Below are positions 1 through 16,011 of a DNA stretch of 64,000 bases, one piece after another. Below the pieces are notes generated by a model that saw nothing but the letters and a program-made list of their open reading frames with translations, was not told the origin of the DNA and made no database searches. Origin of the DNA: Piscicola geometra. Lineage: Eukaryota > Annelida > Clitellata > Hirudinida > Piscicolidae. The stretch's first letter is position 1. Each line of letters starts with the position of its first letter. A program made the position numbers and the translations under genes. The stretch spans positions 2,463,181-2,527,180 of the forward strand of contig OX030961.1 in assembly GCA_943735955.1 (NCBI GenBank). The letters are read 5' to 3'.

Positions 1-112
1 GCTTCTAATCACTTGAGTCATTTAAAGCTTAAAGCTTCGGAGCACCTTCAGATCTTGCATTATTATGGCATGCCACATTTGCCTCGGCACTGTCCTCTCA
101 GGCGTGAGAAAA

Positions 113-199
113 TGCTGTTGTGGTTGTTGCTGTTGTGGTTGTTGCTGTTGTGGTTGTTGCTGTTGTGGTTGTTGCTGTTGTGGTTGTTGCTGTTGTTGT
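113..199. repeat. 15-bp tandem repeat (TGTTGTGGTTGTTGC)
   Basis: About five to six nearly perfect copies of a 15-base unit, followed by less regular TTG/TAG repeats to about 260. On the minus strand one frame is open across the whole block and reads as Asn/His/Ser repeats (NNHNS). This could be a low-complexity coding tail or simply a repeat without stops. Confidence 0.85.
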
Positions 200-1719
200 C
201 ATAGTAGTTGTTGCTGTTGTTGTTATAGTAGTTGTTATGTGTGTCCGCCGTTGTTGTTGTTTTAGTTAATGTGGTAATTGTAATTTTAGTTGTTATGCGG
301 CCTTAGTAGGTTTGATGTAGTCGTTCTATTTGCACTAGAAGGAAAAGCATTAAAAAAGACAAACAAGCGCAAAGATAAACACTTTTCGATTTCACGGCAG
401 AGAGCATTGGCCAGCATCTTCGTCGTTTGAGCGCCTCCGTCACAATTACTTTCCTGCGCCGAACTCCCTAGTGTTTCATGAATAAATGAATTCCTCTCTT
501 TGCATTAGGCGCTATATCAACAGAGTCCTCTTTGACTCTTGTTAGTTCGTTGTGCTTCATTGCCCTCCAATCAGCATTACAGCCCGCAACACCCTCATGA
601 CAGCGCTTAATTCTGCCTGTTGTTTGTTCTACTCTCGCATTAAGCGAAAAATATGTCATTTCATTGTATGATATGAATTGGGTAGCCGAAGGCAGCTAGG
701 ATTATTTCAAAAGTGTTTCCTTTTTTTACTTTATTTTTTCATCAATATATCCTGTCTAGACAACACAGGCTCTTGACAAAGACATCTTGCCTGTAACACC
801 ATGCCTTTCAACCAGGGGCGGCGATCTGCTGCAAATCTTGGGGGTTTCTAAACAGTATGGACAATCCTGGGGGGGGGGTCCTGGGGTGTTTTAGTTTCTG
901 TTTTTATACGAATATTTAAGTAAGCAATGAAAGGTTTTATTTTAGACAGCTATAACTATAACTACACATACTCACAATGTATTACTATGTAAAAATTATG
1001 TTTTATGCCATTTTTGACGATTATGTTCGCATCAAAACAAGAGTTTTATAATGTTTCTTTGGAAAAAATTGGGGGAGTCCAGACTCTACATGACACTCTC
1101 AAGAGAAAAAGTCTACTCTAGCCTTTTCAGTTTGATTTAACTTAATTCTATTCAAGTTATTTTTTCCGTCTCGTGTTTTTCTCAATCTTCTTTTTCCTAT
1201 CTGTCCATCCATCCATCCTTATCCTCTTCAGATGCGTGGTGATCGAGCCTGTAGAAGAAGATTTTATCTGACTGAGACTGTCAAGGCGGAAGAATCGTTG
1301 TGAAGTGGAGTCATGATGGTCACGTAAGCATTATCTCTACATCTCCAACCCATCAATTCTTATAGTTTTTTGTATTTCTCTGTATTAGTTTGAATTTATT
1401 TATATTATTTGGATGTTTATAAGTAATTATATTAAATTTTCATTTTTAGTTTGTGAATTTAGAATGTAAAGTCTTTTTATATTTCTTTAAAACTTGCCAT
1501 TTCTTTTCGATTTTTACATAAAAGTAAACCGACTTTTTTTAGAAACGAATTTTGTATTGTACACTTTAGATACTTAGTTTTGAACGTTTTATTTATTCTC
1601 AAATAGTATATTTTTCGAGTATACATTTCAGGAATATGAATTTTGATTTCGACCTTTGCAATCTTTTTTCGGATGGCGTTTCCATGGTAAATAGCCATCT
1701 GATTCAGTCCATTCCCCAA

Positions 1720-2009
1720 CACAAAGAAATCAGGTCATATCTATTTAATAATCTTTCAACTAAATTTTAAAATATGCAAATAGTTATATAGTTAAATGTT
1801 AATAAAGATAAATTTTTTTATCTTATTCAAACCTTAAGCTTTTATATAATATAAAATGTATAGTCACAAAGAAATCAGGTCATATCTATTTAATAATCTT
1901 TCAACTAAATTTTAAAATATGCAAATAGTTATATAGTTAAATGTTAATAAAGATAATTTTTTTATCCTATTCAAACCTTAAGCTTTTATATAATATAAAA
2001 TGTATAGTC
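1720..2009. repeat. 145-bp tandem duplication, two copies
   Basis: The block starting CACAAAGAAATCAGG at 1720 is repeated almost perfectly from 1865. The two copies abut with a period of 145 bp. Differences are small (for example one A more or less in an A/T run), so the duplication looks recent. It lies just upstream of the first visible ATAT1 exon. Confidence 0.9.
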
Positions 2010-2158
2010 TTGTGAAAATAATTATACTAAACTTCACACCAGAAGCCAAATATGTGTAGTTATTGACGTTATTGGAGAAAAATCAAAACAGGTGTGTTTT
2101 GAAAAGATATTTTATTTTCCATCAATAAATGGCATCTCACCATTGCATCACCACACAG

Positions 2159-3481
2159 GCTCAGCATCTGTCACAGCCAATCACCACAGCCACTAAGCTT
2201 CTCAACTCTTCTCACAAACTTTATATCTTGGTTGACACAAAATGCGAAAGGTAGGTTTTTGGAATATTCATGAAATTTCAAATATGCAAATAGTATCAAA
2301 TATTTTGTACATGAAAAATTAGTGTATATTAATCTATCAAAAACTTTAAATTGCTCGTTCAGAGGAGCCGTGGTTGGCTTTTTGAAGGTCGGAATGAAGG
2401 ATTTGTACTTGTTTAACATGAATAACGAGCAAACGAAACACCCAGCCTTCTGCGTTCTCGACTTTTATGTTCATGAGTCGATGCAGAGGAAGGGCTTCGG
2501 AAAGCGCCTGTTTGACACTGTTCTTCAGGTGATGAATCTTCTTTCACTAACACTTATATCACCAACATCCTTTCTCCCACCACCACCACTTCCATTATCA
2601 CCTCCTGCACCATCATCATTATCACCACTACTACCATTATCACCACCTCCACCACCATCATCACCACCACCACCACTACCATTATCACCACCTCCACCAT
2701 CATCATTACCACCACCACCACCACCATGACTCATAGAGTGAGGGTGTTCTGCCACAACACATGGCGATCAGCAGACCTTCTGAAAAGTGTCTGTCCTTCT
2801 TGCAGCGACACTACCAACTGCAGCACGCCATCCCGCAGCACAATCGTTTCGCCATCTTCCAGGGCTTTTTCGGCGAAGGTTTCTTTATGATGATGATGAT
2901 GGTGGTGATGATGATGATGGTGGTGATGGTGGTGGTGATGGTGATGATGGTGGTGGTGATGATGGTGGTGATGATGGTGGTGATGGTGATGATGGTGGTG
3001 GTGATGGTGATAATGCTCACTATCTCCCATGCAAAACCTGTTTTGTTGCAGTAGTGTGGATCTGAAGAGTTTTAAAAAAGCTTTTTTTAGTTTAACATTA
3101 AATTATATTTCAATATTGAAGTATCTTTTTTACAATTGATTTTAATGACACTTAAATTCTTCCCACCAGACATTTGCAGCAATCAAAACGACGAAGACCA
3201 TCATCAACCCGATAAAAACTACCACTCACTTCATGATTCTCCCAATAAAAAGTGCTGGTGATGATAATGATGCTTTTCGTAATGGTGTTGATGATGATGA
3301 TGCTTTTGATAATGGTGTTGATGATGATGATGCTTTTGATAATGGTGTTGATGATGATTTTTATCATTATATAGCACTATACCAAAATAATATTTCTAAT
3401 TGCAGAAGCTGCTGCTCTTCCAGGCAGTCAGATTCATTTTGGAAAATATTTGGAATCGAAAGCAGAAACCTGGTTGGCTAG
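2159..3481 (+). CDS. ATAT1: Alpha-tubulin N-acetyltransferase (MEC-17/ATAT1), 5' end missing
   Basis: Acetylates the luminal lysine 40 of alpha-tubulin in stable microtubules of cilia and neurites. Exons in phase: 2159-2250 (AQHLSQPIT...KLYILVD), 2363-2528 (GAVVGFLKVG, then CVLDFYVHESMQRKGFGKRL), 2737-2878 (MAISRPSEKCLSFL, HYQL, IFQGFF) and 3170-3257 (DICSNQNDED, less certain). A last short exon at 3424-3481 would give a tail ending FGIESRNLVG. The second exon holds the family's LDFYVHES strand and the acetyl-CoA pyrophosphate loop (QRKGFGKRL). The third carries the D/S-R-P-S and GFF signatures. The position usually occupied by Asp in AIDRPS is Ser here. The exon for the first 60 or so residues was not found. 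The C-terminal tail would be much shorter than in vertebrate ATAT1. Identity is secure; the last two exons are provisional. Confidence 0.88.
2529..2736 (+). repeat. CCA/ATC-rich intron of ATAT1
   Basis: Intron between the second and third visible ATAT1 exons. From about 2570 to 2727 it is nearly all CACCACCACCATCATCACC-type sequence. It is the approximate reverse complement of the tract in the following intron (2887-3010). Confidence 0.85.
2887..3010 (+). repeat. GAT/GGT-rich tract in ATAT1 intron
   Basis: Begins 8 bases after the inferred donor at 2879. Alternating GATGATGATG and GTGGTGGTG blocks. Complementary to the tract in the preceding intron, so exon 2737-2878 sits between potentially pairing arms. 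Confidence 0.85.
3262..3356. repeat. 30-bp tandem repeat, about three copies
   Basis: Unit GATGATGATGATGCTTTT plus AATGGTGTT with small variation. It starts right after the inferred donor at 3258 of the fourth ATAT1 exon, so it is probably intronic. Confidence 0.8.
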
Positions 3482-6400
3482 CTGGTAGTTCGGAGTAAAA
3501 AGGAAAATACTAAAGATAATAATAGTATTAATACTAATAATAGCATTATTATAGTGGCGCATAATCCAAACGGTCTTTTAAGCCACTTTAGACTGCCACT
3601 TTTGAATTTTGAGTTTGCCACCAATAATTCCCTGTGGATACTTTTCATCTCTTTTGAGTTGAATGGAAAACAAATAGTTATTTTTTTCAGAAAGTTTTTC
3701 AGAATATTTTACATACCGTGTTTATTTGTTTTTGCTTCAGTTTCTTTTTTCATACTCCATTGTTTTATTTTTCACTATTGCAAATCGTAGTCAATTTATA
3801 TGACATTTTATTTACGTTTTTCTAATTCACTCACTCGTTTATTCATCCAACTGCCACAAAACACAATTTAATATAATCATCAGAATCATAATCATCATCA
3901 CTACCATAATCATCATCATCATCATAACCACCACAACACTTCCTGTAGACAGTGACGACGTGGTCTTTATGTGGGTCTGTCTTCTGGTTAGCTTGCATGC
4001 TTCGCTAAACACCATTCATTAGTCTCTGTTCTTATTACCTTTAGTATTTATTATCTTCATTATTATTATTATTAGATTTAATAATAATAATATCATTACA
4101 TTATAAATAATAATTTAATAATAATAATATTACGTTTAATATTATTATTATTAAATTCAATAATATTATTAATAAATTTAATAATATTATTATTAATAAA
4201 TTTAATAATATTATTATTAATAAATTTAATAATATTATTATTATTACTTTCAATAATACTATTATTTTCCTAATTATATTAATAAAAGTTTCTTTATTAA
4301 ATGTGTTTTTGTTAATATGATCGCTGCGTTTAATCTTGAAATACTTTAAGGATTGAATTCCATAGATCTCATATAGAATGCATAAGAGTTTCGCCTTGAA
4401 GGAAGCCCCCAGTGGTCTTAAAACTGCTTCGGGTTCACGCCACAACAAGCGAGATAATTCATTTGGTGGTTTATTTGTAAGGACACCGTGGTGTGGCGTA
4501 CTAAAGATAACGCAATGGTGCGTGAATGCCCGGGAAGTGATTATATAATTTTACAAATATGCGTCAAGTCAGAGTAAATTGGCGAATAAAAATATCTTCT
4601 CGTATTTCGTGCTACTTTCATTTTCTCTACAATACCCTTATTCATGACTGTCTGAACAGGAGTGGTCGCGATGTGTGCGGTCAGGGACGTTGATGGTTGT
4701 GTGCATCGGGTGCAGCCTTGTGCTAAAGGGAGTAAATGGATGTTTGAAAGGATACAATCAAGCCATGCTTCTTGGAGGATTGGGTAGGTACGAAGAGAAA
4801 CAGGTACCAGAGGGACATTAAGACAGAAATTCAGACGGTCATCAGCGGAGGGGTACTTAAGTAAGGGTGGTGTGGTTATTCACTCTTGTCTGGTTCATGA
4901 TGTTTACGAGTGTATTTGTGACTAAGACAGACATAAAGACAGACGGAGTGATTCATAAATACGCTTAGACAGACACACTCAGAATTAGAAAAAAATTATT
5001 GAATTGGCTGTAATGTACAAGTGCGAAATACAAAATAATATATGCAAATAGCGTAGCTATGATGAAAACGAATGATACATATCTTTAAAAATGATTAATG
5101 AATTAAATTGAATTTAAATGAATGATGAATGGATGAAAAGACAAAATGAGAGTAAGTGGGAGCAAGAATGACTACAATACAACGATTGCAAAGAATAGTA
5201 ATACGATCACGTTAGCCAGTGGTGATGGAAGGAGATGGTGAGGGTGCAGTGTGCTCAAAGGTGTGGTGTCGATTGGGAAGGAAAATGGCCGGAGGAGCTG
5301 TGAGATGTCCATGCTAGATCTGAAAAATTGTGACATGAGGTATAAATAGATCATAGGATCCTTATAAAAGGTAGTGAATAATCATAGAAACAAACACTCA
5401 TAAAAAAAATGTTAAATCTTCACCTCTTCACTGTCTTTCTCCCTATGGAAAAGTACTTCTGGAATGGTTAGAGGGGGGCGTATAAATCGCAATTCGTTCA
5501 CATGAATATTTAATAACACGCACACACATAACCATATAAAAGCGTACAACAAGCCCAGAACCCACATATACACGTGCACAAACACACATCTGATCTTGAT
5601 TACTACAAGGCATTGACGAATTGAAGCGGCGTCAAAGGCACATCTACTGCTCGCTCTCTCAGAAGGCTTGTAGCATGAATACATTAGGCTGGCACATTGA
5701 TTATGAATATTTGATGAAGGCGCATTCCTTAAATAACTTCTAGTGAGTGAGTGAATGAACGGATGAATGAATGATCGGATGAATGTATGATCGGATGAAT
5801 GAATGATCGGATGAATGAATGATCGGATGAATGATTAAACAAACCAATAAATACATGATTTAATAAACAAATTAATAACTAAATTGAAGATTGAAAGAAT
5901 AAAAAAGTGATTAATTGTAAGAAAAGTGGGTGAACTAGAAAAAAATCTGAAAGAGGGAAATTAGATGACATAGAAGAGGGCGAGATATAAGTGAGAAAGT
6001 GTGTGATGAATGTGTGGAAATGTCTATGGAGCAAGAAAAGACTAGGTAAAGAATTCATGAACGAGAAAAAGAATAAATGAGGAAAAGAAATAATAAAATA
6101 TGTTATTTGTTGCTAAGCCACAAATAACACATTAAAGAGGTTTTAAAAAAATTTAAAATGCTTAAAACGTCTGATGCTAAAGGGGTTTGAAGGCAATTTA
6201 CATGGGAAAGCTTAGAGGAGGTAGGTGTCGAAGCGATTTCAAGTTACAAGTGAAGCTGAGTTAAACCGGGGATAAAAAAGTCTAACAACGAAAAAATACG
6301 AATAATCCGATTAAGCTTTAATAATAAAAGAAACTAAAATATATTGTCACAGCTAGCAGACAATACACTCGAGCAAGAGGCTGCCATTGTCAGCTGCTAA

Positions 6401-6783
6401 GTTATGGATAGTATGCGCATTTATTTAGCGTCGAACCACGCAAAATACTGTCACATAGCGTGCTATTCGAAAGGGTTCAAGGCTTATCAAGTGGGTCTCA
6501 AATCAATTTATGAGAGCTGACTTTTGAGAGTGAAATACTACACGTCATATTACAGAGGAATGAAATATAGCACAATGAAGTTATCACAATAGAATAAACA
6601 GTATCTAGTAAAAAAGAAATGTCAATTCCACTAGTGATAAAGAATAAATTTAGTACTACGTTTTCTAATTCCTGAATGGCATGGCACACATAAATAACTA
6701 AAGAAGCACACTAAATAGCTCTGCTGCCAACCACAACAGAGCACCCTACTATGGCGTACCATCACCACCACCACTACCACTGC
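3482..6783. other. Intergenic region, simple repeats only
   Basis: No supported gene. It contains CATCAT runs near 3876-3935, an AAT/ATT-rich block with a repeated TTAATAATATTATTATTAAT-like unit at about 4065-4260, and a 16-bp repeat (GAATGATCGGATGAAT, about five copies) at 5750-5840. Open frames here have no recognisable domain. Confidence 0.5.
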
Positions 6784-8605
6784 TTACTTGAATTGGTCGA
6801 TATCTTCGTAAACGAGAGAATCAGAAGTTTCATATCGCCCGATCACTAAGCTGGGAATATCACTCTTTGGGCTTTTGGTGGGGTTGGTAGAGTGGGGCAG
6901 TAATGGCGCTGGTGGTGGTGGTGGTGAGTGTAGAGAAAGAGGAAGATGATGACGGTGGTGAGACGAGTGAGTTGAACTTTTGTGGAGTGGAAGCGTCGTT
7001 TTATGTACATGAAGTTCTGGCGGAGAATCCGGAGATGGGAAAGGTCTGATGGGGGGAGGAGCTGTGTGAGGAGGCGAATTGTGGAGTTTGCGAGATGCGA
7101 ACGGCTGTAGTGAAAGTTGCAGTTGTAACGGTCGTTGTGGTGCTCTCGGTATGTGTGGAAAAGATGGTTTCAGAAGTTGAGGCAATGAATCTAAAGCGTC
7201 TGTGGCGTGTCTTTGGTTGTAGTAGTCGTAAGGAATTTTTAAAGTGCAGTCAGTGTTACTGTTGTTATCTGTTGAATGACTTTTGTTGTTGTTGTTGCTG
7301 AGAGATTCTGAATCAGAAGAGAATGGTTTGTGTGTTGTAGATTTGGAAAGGTTGGGTGGTTTGGGAGGGATGGGTGGGCTAGTGGAAGATTGGTGAGATT
7401 TGTGTTGTTTGAAAGGCAAAGGAGGTACTCCGGAAAGAGGAAGAATTTTCAAGTGATGAGAGGAATGGATGGACAAGGGTGGAGAAGTTGAAAATGCCGT
7501 GAGATTAGATTTGGATATTGTCTTGAGAGGAAGGGGTGGTGGGTCGAGAGGGTAGTAGGAAGGCAGAGAGTGTTGCCGATGCAGACAGGGGTTGTTGGGG
7601 GGCTCAGGCGTGGGCAGGGAATGACAACTCTTGCATTCATACGCAAATCTCAGCTGCTCATCGAGACTCAGCACTTCACAGCCGTCAGACCTGCTCACCA
7701 CCATGCACTCCCAACCACAGGCTGACAAATTTTCCGAGTCAGAAAAGGAGTAATGTTGTTTCACTTGGTGAGGCTTTTCCACCAACTCTTCGTAAACCTT
7801 CACTTCACTTTTGCTCACAGCACCTACCTTCTTCTTATCTTCACAAAAAGGACGCCGTTCTTCCTTTGGCGGTCGTCTCAACAACTTTATTCTGTTCTTT
7901 TCCTTGCAAGGCTTTGTCAGCGTTGAGAAGTGATGTGCTTCCCGCAGAACCCTTTCTATCTCACGGTTCTCCTTGCTTGAACAAGCTCGCATCAAAGTGC
8001 TCTGTGGCATTAGTGAATAGAAAAGGATCATCATTAGGATGAGTTATTATTCATTAATTTGATCACTATTTCCTTCCCTTTAAATCCCCCCCTTCTTCTA
8101 CTCCACCTCTCAACTCCACTCGCCTGGTGTTTGCTCTCCTTGCACTCGACTTCTTCAAAGACGCACTCACTCATCGATCGCCCTTCACTCCCTCGCTTTC
8201 CAGGAACCTCATTGGTCGCTTCTGAATCACGTGATTGTATGCTAGACGCTGATTGGTGGATGGCTAGGTTGTCGTAGGTGAGGGGGCTAGGGGGAGTGAG
8301 AAGGGGGGCTTGGTCTGATGAATTCAGAGAAGCTGCTTCGGTGTTTTGAGGATTCTGTAGGTGGTTTAATCACTCTTATCATTATCCTCATCATCATCTA
8401 CGTCATCATCATTATCATAATCACAATTCATCATTACATTCAAATTTCCAAACTTCTTTCCACTACCTCCATCTCTCTACTAACCTTTTCTACTCTTGGA
8501 GTTTCGTACTTGTTAGGGTAATCTTTGTAAATCTCATTGATTGAATACTCGTCGTCCTCACACGCGAACCCATCTCCTTCAACTCCATTCACTCCTTCTC
8601 CCCCT
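6784..8605 (-). CDS. Proline-rich adaptor-like protein, last two exons seen (unrecognised)
   Basis: I do not recognise this protein. Two exons join in phase. Exon 8605-8485 has acceptor TTCTCAG and donor AAG|GTTAGT and encodes an acidic, Tyr-rich stretch (EDDEYSINEIYKDYPNKYE). Exon 8001-6784 has acceptor ATGCCACAG and encodes about 405 residues to a TAA. The large exon begins with a charged segment (SSKENREIERVLREAHHF), has a middle part with scattered Cys, then a long Pro/Ser/His-rich region with SH3-ligand-like runs such as PPIPPKPP and PPPPPAPLLP, and ends DSLVYEDIDQFK. Tyr motifs plus polyproline suggest a cytoplasmic scaffold, but that is inference. Upstream exons lie beyond 8605 and were not found. 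An antisense frame at 7536-8042 is a shadow. Confidence 0.6.
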
Positions 8606-13055
<4,450 letters not shown>

Positions 13056-15180
13056 TCAGAACTCTAGTCTGTAGGCCGAACATGAAGTTTGGTGGTCCTG
13101 CAGCTGAATGGTGCAGCGGTTGGCAGCAGGGGCGACCGAGAGGGCCACCTGCGACAGTTGCTGGTGGTGGGCAGCCACCCAGAACCTCAGCGTGTCCGAG
13201 TCATGCGTCGGAATGACGACCCCCTCTTCAGACCAGCCCTCCTTCGCCTCCAGTAGACTGGTCAACAGAATGGAAGAAGGATCGGGAGTGGAAAGGACGT
13301 AGTACCTGGCTCTGACCCTTGCGAAGAAGTCTTTGTCCACCATACGCGGGTCACCATGGCTCGGTATGTAAGCCATGTCGACGTGGAAGGGCTGTTTGCT
13401 CTTTTGGCGGGAAGTGTCAGACTTCTTGGCGGAAGGAAGACGCTGTTCAATTGTCGATGATGACTTGCGAGGGGTGATCTTCTTAGGAAGGCAATCTCCA
13501 AACGAATCGAAGATGGTCAGGGAGGAAAGACGGTCCAAAGCTTCCAAAATGCCTTGTTGAGGAGTGGTGCCTGGAAAGAGAATGCGAGTGGGGGGCTGGT
13601 GTGGTGGCTGCCACACGACCACCGCACACACTGACGAGAGGCTAGAAAGAGGGAGGGAAGGTGGTTTGGCTGTGAAGGGATTGCTGCTTTTACTCCATGA
13701 AGTGAGGAAATCCTTCAGAGGCTTGCTGTCTTGTAGTGGGTTTAGGATGTACAAGTCAAGAGAGCCTAGTCCCAGTTTGTGGTAGAGATTGATGGGTTGA
13801 ACCATCCCTTTGACAACACTCCCCAAGCACCTTTGTGGCTGGATGCCCACCTCCTTCATCAACTCCACCATACGTCTGCTCTGTACACCAATGTCCACGT
13901 CTTTACCCTCCTCGATCTGTATGGCCTCAGTGCTTTTAATGACATTAGCGAAAACATAGCCGATCTCAGGATTAACCACACCCTGCTGCTTTCTCTCCAG
14001 AACTGACAGCAATCCAAACAGATTATCCTCTCCAACATGGGTGAGCAAGAATGTGTCGATGCGTTCCAGGTGCTTTGCGAACTCCCAAAAGCAACTTTTC
14101 CTCGCGTAGCCTCCATCCACCAGGAGGTTGAAGCCACTGACTGCAAAGAGGCACGAGGCGCCCAAGCCTGCAGGAAAGATGTAGATGGTGGGTCGGTGGA
14201 AGCGAATGCTGCCCACCACACTCGACTCCGGCAGCAGGTCATGCACGCATGTGAAGGTCAAATGTTCACTGAGGAGTTTCCTAAAGTCACTGATCGCTTG
14301 AGAGTTGCCATGGTTTGAAGGGGGGTTCAGCTTGAAAGAGATGCTGGGATGCAGCTTCGAGAGGTTGTTGAGGCTGGTCAGAGTTTTAGAGTTTATGCAA
14401 ACAACCCCTTTCAGTGAGCCATCTTTGATTGCGTTTAGAACTTCAGAAGACTTGAAAACGTCAGTGAAGTTGGAGAAGATGGCATCAGAAAGAAGCAATT
14501 TAGTAGTGCCTTTGATGCAGGAGCCAGTGTAAATGAGGTGGTGGTAGGAAGAGGGATGTGTGAAGAATGATTCCAATTTATTGAGAAGTTGCCTGAGTTG
14601 AGGCTTGAGTAGCACCTCAATGAAGATTTCTTCAGATTTGTAAGTGAATATTTTTTCTTCTGTTGAAGATGAAGGTTTAAAACTGATTATAAATAATGCA
14701 TTTTGAAGTATTTAAGATTAAAAAAAACATGGTTGTGGCAAACCATTTTCTTGAGAAATTTGAAAATTATCCAGAGCCTTTTGCAGAAAAGAATTTATAT
14801 CTTGACCACTAGCTTCACCTACACTTCCCAAGTCTGACAATATTTCATTGAAAACTTCAAAAGTTATTAAAAATATTTTATTTATTTGATGGCAAAAATT
14901 ATATTTGAAAGAATTGATTTCTGTTATTTTTAGAATAAATTTTTTGAAAGTAAATTTTTATAGTAAATCGATTTTAGTAAACGAAATTTGAAATTTAATG
15001 AAAAAAAAGATCAAGAATTTATTTAAAATACTGTAACAGTGTAACAGTATCAATAGTTGTAGATAAAATTCAAATAGTACCTTCAACGACAGAATCAATA
15101 AAAAATTCTTTGTGCTCATTTTTATAAACTTCGCCCACAACAATCAGCAAACACAGACCGCTAGTATCCACCTTAGACAT
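13056..15180 (-). CDS. Miniature MAP1/futsch family microtubule-associated protein
   Basis: MAP1 proteins bind and stabilise microtubules in neurons; the precursor is usually cut into heavy and light chains. Three exons join in phase: 15180-15081 (MSKVDTSGLCLLIVVGEVY), 14854-14744 and 14659-13056, giving about 604 residues. The N-terminal module is recognisable from LLIVVGE through SGFNLLVDGGY, CFWEFAKHLERIDTFLLTH and NPEIGYVFANV. The C-terminal light-chain module follows: MAYIPSHGDPRMVDKDFFAR, RARYYVLS, VIPTHDSDTLRFW and a final SAYRLEF, matching the usual C-terminal KIEF/KVEF. Only a short basic Ser/Lys linker (around ITPRKSSSTIEQRLPSAKK) separates them. Human MAP1A/B exceed 2,000 residues, MAP1S about 1,000, Drosophila Futsch over 5,000, so the long central region is absent. 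Start chosen as the ATG preceding the conserved LLIVVGE strand. Confidence 0.88.
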
Positions 15181-16011
15181 TTTGAAAAACTGCTCCAGAC
15201 ACTAAAGTTGGATTAAAAGCCGTCAAATCAGCTGATAAAATAAATGTAACTAATCACATATATGATGGAAAATAAAAACTTAACTATACATTAAAAATGC
15301 TTTCATTTTGATACTTATTTTGCAGAATAAGTACCTTTTTAAGTACCTTTTTCAGAGTGAACTTTGCGCAATTTTTTAATTTTGGAGACTTGTCTATCAA
15401 AAATGAATCATGCACAAAATATTTTTTTAAAGCTTAACTTTAAGATAATTTGAAAGTTTTGAAAGTTTAAAGATTTTTAAACATGATAATAAACTTTCAA
15501 TTATTAATATAAAAAATAAAAAATCTTATTTAAAAATACATTTTGTAAAAAATAAATACGAAATGTCATAATTAAAGAAAATATTTAAAATAAATACGAA
15601 ATATAATAAAATAAGAAAATATTAAAACCTAGCATTTAATAAAGCAGGAGTAAAAATATAACAATTACTAAAATATTAAGAAAATGGCAATATTAGTTAT
15701 CATATGTACAAATGTGTACAATTACATGAAAGCAACCAATCTGGAATAGAAAATATAAAAAGAATAAACACGATTGAGGAAATATGAAAAATAGTCAATG
15801 CATTACCACTACTATTAGTACTAACGAACCAATCTAAAAGACCACTGCCTATTCATTCAAAACACGATCAAGTATATATGAAGAGTTGAAATATTAGCAC
15901 GTAACAAGTGAAGAAGAGAATATATTTGCAATGGCAGTTTCAGCAATGGTGCATCAGAAACAATCAAGCAATGCATACAGAATGACCGGTAACAAACCAC
16001 TTCTCCCTGCA
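15181..16011. other. Spacer between MAP1 and carrier genes
   Basis: AT-rich. It must contain the MAP1 promoter and the 3' untranslated region of the carrier, both transcribed leftward. I see no specific regulatory motif and no extra gene. Confidence 0.4.

Larger units (their letters stand above)
1..2158. other. 5' flank of ATAT1, no gene supported
   Basis: I see no convincing coding exon here. It holds a 15-bp GTT-rich tandem repeat near the left edge, a G-rich patch around 850-890 and a 145-bp tandem duplication at 1720-2009. The first coding exon of ATAT1 should lie here or further upstream on the plus strand, but I could not find it. Confidence 0.5.

Noticed and set aside
7095..8042. Plus-strand open frames opposite the proline-rich gene
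   Set aside because: Antisense shadows of a long minus-strand exon that has splice-phase support.
13108..14532. Several plus-strand open frames across the MAP1 gene
   Set aside because: Shadows of the conserved minus-strand MAP1 exon.
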